A DNA stretch of 26,983 nt, taken from positions 1-26,983 of the forward strand of contig JAAVGX010000055.1 in the NCBI GenBank assembly GCA_014800065.1, given 5' to 3'. Origin of the DNA: Bacteroidales bacterium (lineage in GTDB: Bacteria > Bacteroidota > Bacteroidia > Bacteroidales > Muribaculaceae). The position numbers were made by a program, and so were the translations under genes. Below are positions 23,523-26,983 of the stretch, piece by piece. Every line of letters begins with the position of its first letter. Position 1 is the stretch's first letter. The notes beneath the pieces are model-generated. The model saw only the letters and a list, made by a program, of their open reading frames with translations. It made no database searches and was not told the origin of the DNA.

Positions 23523-24332
23523 ATGACTGTAATAAAGAAAATACTGTTGGCGTTGGTGTTGACAATGGCCTTTGTAGCGGCAGCACAGGATTCGGCTTAT
23601 CCTGCCAATTATGCCCGCTTCCCACGATTCAAAGCGCTTCTGATTTACTCCGAGACTGCCGAACCGGCTCATGTTGAATTCGGCCATGATGCGGTGAAGT
23701 ATTTCACCGACCTCACCGTAGGTAACGGCTGGATTCTGGACGTTGCCACTTCGTTCGCAGGCTTGGATTACGATAAACTGCAGGAGTATAACACCCTTAT
23801 TGTGATCAACACCAATCCCGGACCGGGCAAGGAGCGTGAGGCCTTCGAAAAATATATGGAAAATGGCGGAGGCTGGCTTGGCTTCCATGCTGCCGGATAT
23901 ACCGACGCTTCCACAAACTGGCCCTGGTTCAATGAATTCCTGGGTTGCGGCCACTTCTATTGCAACAACTGGCCCCCTCAACCCGTGCTTCTCACGCTGG
24001 ACACCACCGACAGCCCCGTAACCCGCAGCTTGCCCGCCGAATTTGTGGCGCCCGATAGCGAATGGTACCAGTTCAACCCCTCTCCCCGCACTTTCGACAA
24101 TGTGGAGGTACTCGCCTCCATCTCCCCCAAGAATTATCCTTTGGGTCTGAAGGATGTGGTAAAATTCGGCGACTTCCCCATTGTCTGGCGAAACAAGAAC
24201 TACCGCATGGTGTACCTCAACTACGGTCATGGCAACCGCGAATTCATGGACGCTACTCAGAATCTGCTTACTATCAATGCCTTCCGCTATGTGGTGAGCA
24301 TGGACCCCAAGGGAAATCCTTTCGACAAATAA
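23523..24332 (+). CDS. Secreted stand-alone ThuA-like protein
   Basis: 269 residues with a signal peptide cut near AAAQ (residue 22). The body is a ThuA-like fold related to class I glutamine-amidotransferase-like domains: FKALLIYSETAEPAH (36-50), YNTLIVINTNPGPG (89-102), GGGWLGFHAAGY (115-126), DSEWYQFNPSPR (178-189), FPIVWRNK (218-225), NYGHGNREF. These blocks line up with the C-terminal domain of the GH18 fusion at 7943. ThuA was named for trehalose use in rhizobia, where it acts on keto-sugar products in the cytoplasm; a signal peptide here means a periplasmic or surface role, whose chemistry I cannot assign. It lies between GH9 and GH3 and is surely co-transcribed with them. Confidence 0.9.
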   Translation: MTVIKKILLALVLTMAFVAAAQDSAYPANYARFPRFKALLIYSETAEPAHVEFGHDAVKYFTDLTVGNGWILDVATSFAGLDYDKLQEYNTLIVINTNPGPGKEREAFEKYMENGGGWLGFHAAGYTDASTNWPWFNEFLGCGHFYCNNWPPQPVLLTLDTTDSPVTRSLPAEFVAPDSEWYQFNPSPRTFDNVEVLASISPKNYPLGLKDVVKFGDFPIVWRNKNYRMVYLNYGHGNREFMDATQNLLTINAFRYVVSMDPKGNPFDK

Positions 24333-24363
24333 GTTGAACCTATATAATTAATACCGAAATCTA

Positions 24364-26718
24364 ATGAACAGAATCGTAATTCCATCTCTTGTACTGCTGC
24401 TTGCGAGTGCGCTGACAGGATGCCGTACATCCGACAGCAACTCCGTAAGCCCGGCAGTGGCTCAGGATGCCGAAATCGAATCGCGCGTCAAGAGTATCAT
24501 GGCTGATATGACACTGGACGACAAAGTTGGCCAGATGTGCGAAGTAGTTGTCGACCTGGTGTGTGCCGACAGCCTCGTGGACGGCAATATTGTGCTCGAC
24601 GAGGCCAAACTCGACAATATATTCAATCAGTACAGAGTTGGCTCGATTCTGAACACCGCTCAGGGTCACGCCCAGCCTCGCGAAACCTGGTATCGCCTCA
24701 TCAGCGGTATTCAGGACGCATCTATACGCTACATCGGCATCCCCGATGTTTACGGCGTTGACCAGAACCACGGTACCACCTACACCGAGGGTGGCACACT
24801 TTTCCCCCAGGAAATCAATATGGCTGCTTCGTTCAACCGCGACCTCGTGCGCGAAGGAGCAGCCATTTGCGCTTACGAAACCCGTGCATCTTCAATACCC
24901 TGGGTATACAACCCGGTGATGGATTTGGGTCGCAATCAGGTGTGGAGCCGTATATGGGAAAGCTTCGGCGAAGACCCCTATATCAACGGTGCTATGGCCG
25001 TGGCCATGGTTGAAGGGTATCAGGGAGCCGATCCCAATCATGTTGGAGTCAACAATGTGGGTGCCTGCCTGAAGCATTACATGGCTTACGGAAGTCCTGT
25101 AAGTGGCAAGGACCGCACTCCCACCTCCATCAATCCCGTGGATTTGCGTGAAAAGTACTTCCAGCCCTTCAAAATGGCCATTCGTGCCGGCGCATTGTCG
25201 GTGATGGTCAATTCAGGCGTAAACAACGGCTTGCCCTTCCACGCCAACCACGAAATGCTTACCGTATGGCTCAAGGACCAGCTCAACTGGGATGGTATGA
25301 TCGTCACCGACTGGGCTGATATCCATAATCTGTGGCGCCGTGATAAAGTGGCCGCCGACTATAAGGAGGCTATTGCTTTGGCTATCAATGCCGGCGTGGA
25401 TATGTCCATGACTCCCTACGACGTGGAATTCTGCACCCTGCTCAAGGAGTGTGTTGAAGAAGGTTTGGTTGCTCAAAGCCGTATTGACGATGCTGTGGCT
25501 CGAATTATCCGCTTCAAACTTCGCCTGGGACTTTTTGAAACTCCGGTGACCAATCCTGCCGACTATCCTCTGTTCGGAAGCGCCGAACATGCCGAAAAGG
25601 CTTTCCGCCTTGCAGTTGAAAGTGAAGTCCTGCTCAAAAACGAGAACTCAATCCTGCCTCTTTCAAAGGGTAAGCGTATCCTCCTCACCGGCCCGAACGC
25701 CAACACCATGCGCCCCCTCAACGGTGGCTGGTCGTACACCTGGCAGGGCACCGACGAAGCCCGTTTCCATGAGCAATACAACACCATCTACGAGGCAATG
25801 TGCAATGAATTCGGCGAGGCGAATGTGATTTTGGAACAGGGTATGGACTACGTTCAGGACTACGGCAAGTGGGATGAGGAAACCAACCTGCGCATCGAAA
25901 AGGCCGTGGCCGCCGCCCGCAATGCGGACGTTATCGTGGCCTGCATCGGTGAAAATTCCTACTGCGAAACTCCCGGCAATACCAACGATCTGAACCTCTC
26001 CGCCAATCAGACCGCATTGGTGAAGGCTCTGGCAAAGACCGGCAAGCCCATTGTGCTCGTGCTTAACGAGGGCCGTCCGCGAATTGTGCGTGAAATCGAA
26101 CCTCTCGCCTCCGCCGTGGTGGACGTAATGCTACCCGGCAACTATGGCGGTGATGCATTGGCCGCTCTGCTCTCCGGTAAGGAAAACTTCAGCGCACGCC
26201 TGCCTATCTCTTATCCTAAATGGACCAACTCGCTGGCCACTTACGACCACAAGCCTTGCGAAAGCGTGGCCACAATGGCCGGTGCCTACAACTACAATGC
26301 CGACATAGATGTGCAATGGCCATTCGGATTCGGCATGAGTTACACCACCTTTGAATACTCCGATCTGGCCGTTAGCCAATCAGAGTTTAATCCTGAGGAC
26401 CAACTGACCGTCACCGTAAATGTAACCAACACCGGCGACCGCGCGGGCAAGGAGGCCGTGATTCTCTACAGCCGCGACTTAGTGGCTTCAATCACACCCG
26501 ACATGATGCGTGTGCGCGCCTTCGATAAGGTGAGTCTCGAACCCGGACAGAGCACCGTGGTGACCTTCACTCTCGATGCCTCCGACCTGGCTTTCGTGAA
26601 CTACGACGGTAAGTGGACCGTGGAAAAAGGTGATTTCGAACTGTATATAAATAATTTAAAAACTAAGGCAACTTGCCTCACAACAAAGATATGGGAAACT
26701 CCAAATATATTAAAGTAA
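24364..26718 (+). CDS. Glycoside hydrolase family 3 lipoprotein (beta-glucosidase type, BglX-like)
   Basis: 784 residues, full length for the three-domain BglX-like class. Lipobox ALTGC gives Cys20, so it is membrane-anchored. The N-terminal TIM barrel has substrate-binding KHYMAYG (237-243) and nucleophile Asp316 in MIVTDWADI. The second alpha/beta domain (about 405-640) carries LLKNENSILPL and the likely acid/base Glu535 in GENSYCETPG. A fibronectin-III-like domain (about 670-775) follows PFGFGMSYTTFEYS. GH3 enzymes of this form release glucose (sometimes xylose) from the non-reducing end of beta-linked oligosaccharides; the distinct NagZ-type GH3 enzymes are shorter and have a different His/Asp motif, so a GlcNAc-releasing role is less likely. 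The next gene starts inside its last 28 bases. Confidence 0.95.
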   Translation: MNRIVIPSLVLLLASALTGCRTSDSNSVSPAVAQDAEIESRVKSIMADMTLDDKVGQMCEVVVDLVCADSLVDGNIVLDEAKLDNIFNQYRVGSILNTAQGHAQPRETWYRLISGIQDASIRYIGIPDVYGVDQNHGTTYTEGGTLFPQEINMAASFNRDLVREGAAICAYETRASSIPWVYNPVMDLGRNQVWSRIWESFGEDPYINGAMAVAMVEGYQGADPNHVGVNNVGACLKHYMAYGSPVSGKDRTPTSINPVDLREKYFQPFKMAIRAGALSVMVNSGVNNGLPFHANHEMLTVWLKDQLNWDGMIVTDWADIHNLWRRDKVAADYKEAIALAINAGVDMSMTPYDVEFCTLLKECVEEGLVAQSRIDDAVARIIRFKLRLGLFETPVTNPADYPLFGSAEHAEKAFRLAVESEVLLKNENSILPLSKGKRILLTGPNANTMRPLNGGWSYTWQGTDEARFHEQYNTIYEAMCNEFGEANVILEQGMDYVQDYGKWDEETNLRIEKAVAAARNADVIVACIGENSYCETPGNTNDLNLSANQTALVKALAKTGKPIVLVLNEGRPRIVREIEPLASAVVDVMLPGNYGGDALAALLSGKENFSARLPISYPKWTNSLATYDHKPCESVATMAGAYNYNADIDVQWPFGFGMSYTTFEYSDLAVSQSEFNPEDQLTVTVNVTNTGDRAGKEAVILYSRDLVASITPDMMRVRAFDKVSLEPGQSTVVTFTLDASDLAFVNYDGKWTVEKGDFELYINNLKTKATCLTTKIWETPNILK

Positions 26719-26983
26719 CCAAGACGATTGTTTTTCTATTGACCCTCGTGCTTGTTGCGACATCGTGTCGCAACACGGCACAGACGGTATCGGCCAAGAA
26801 CTTCCTCCACGTTGACGGCCCCAACATCGTGGATGCCAACGGCGAAGTGTTCTACATCAAAGGCACCAACGTAGGCAACTGGCTCAATCCCGAGGGCTAC
26901 ATGTTCGGGTTCCGCAAAATGAATTCTCCCCACAAAATCAATCAGGCGCTGTGCGAGCTGGTAGGACCTACAGAAGCTGCCAA
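26691..26983 (+). CDS. GH5-like (cellulase-family) glycoside hydrolase lipoprotein, N-terminal part only
   Basis: About 97 residues are visible before the right edge. The start ATG at 26691 overlaps the GH3 end by 28 bases in another frame. A signal segment ends in the lipobox LVATSC (Cys26), followed by LHVDGPNIVDANGEVFYIKG and TNVGNWLNPEGYMFGF (near 60-75), the typical opening of GH5/cellulase-fold enzymes in Bacteroidetes, in which a short beta-strand precedes the barrel and GxNxGNWL begins it. The catalytic glutamates lie beyond the window, so family is by N-terminal pattern only and the substrate (beta-glucan or beta-mannan, for example) is open. Confidence 0.8.
   Translation, partial: MGNSKYIKVTKTIVFLLTLVLVATSCRNTAQTVSAKNFLHVDGPNIVDANGEVFYIKGTNVGNWLNPEGYMFGFRKMNSPHKINQALCELVGPTEAA

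Overview
The window is part of a polysaccharide utilization locus (PUL) from a member of the Bacteroidetes, most likely the order Bacteroidales. The evidence is two SusC/SusD pairs, a surface glycan-binding lipoprotein, a hybrid two-component sensor with an N-terminal propeller, many type II lipoprotein signals, and promoters of the Bacteroidetes type (TTTG, about 19-20 bases, then TAnnTTTG) rather than the E. coli type. A gut Muribaculaceae/Bacteroidaceae source is a guess from style only.

Layout. (1) Minus strand, 1-4737: a two-domain secreted esterase (4737-3406) and then a hybrid sensor kinase (from 3313, running off the left edge), each with its own near-consensus promoter. The first 100 bases are a perfect 42-bp inverted repeat inside the receiver-domain coding sequence and look like an assembly or library artefact. 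(2) Plus strand, 4966-9658: a tightly overlapping catabolic operon of ROK sugar kinase, NagB/AgaI-type amino-sugar-6-phosphate deaminase, FHS-type MFS sugar transporter, and a lipoprotein that fuses a GH18 chitinase-like domain to a ThuA-like domain; a hairpin follows. (3) Plus strand, 9926-20961: susC1-susD1-susC2-susD2 and a SusE/F-like glycan-binding lipoprotein, closed by two tandem intrinsic terminators. (4) Plus strand, 21153 to the right edge: GH9, stand-alone ThuA, GH3, and the start of a GH5-like lipoprotein.

How it fits together (inference). Surface binding proteins and GH18/GH9/GH5 cut a beta-linked glycan, the SusCD pairs import oligosaccharides, GH3 and partners trim them, the MFS protein brings amino sugar into the cytoplasm, and the kinase plus deaminase feed it to glycolysis. 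The mix of GlcNAc-type (GH18, NagB-like, kinase) and beta-glucan-type (GH9, GH3, GH5) enzymes fits a composite substrate such as fungal cell wall or chitin-glucan, but the substrate is not proven by sequence. No nagA (deacetylase) lies in the window.

The most interesting signals are: a shared operator-like element (two TTnnACCT-like half-sites 21 bp apart) upstream of the catabolic, the susCD and possibly the esterase promoter, which would make this one regulon; ThuA domains occurring twice, once fused to a chitinase; a deaminase with Gln in place of the usual active-site Glu; and a double terminator between the import and the enzyme modules. No gene-free stretch exceeds 300 bases; I saw no tRNA, rRNA, CRISPR array or insertion sequence.
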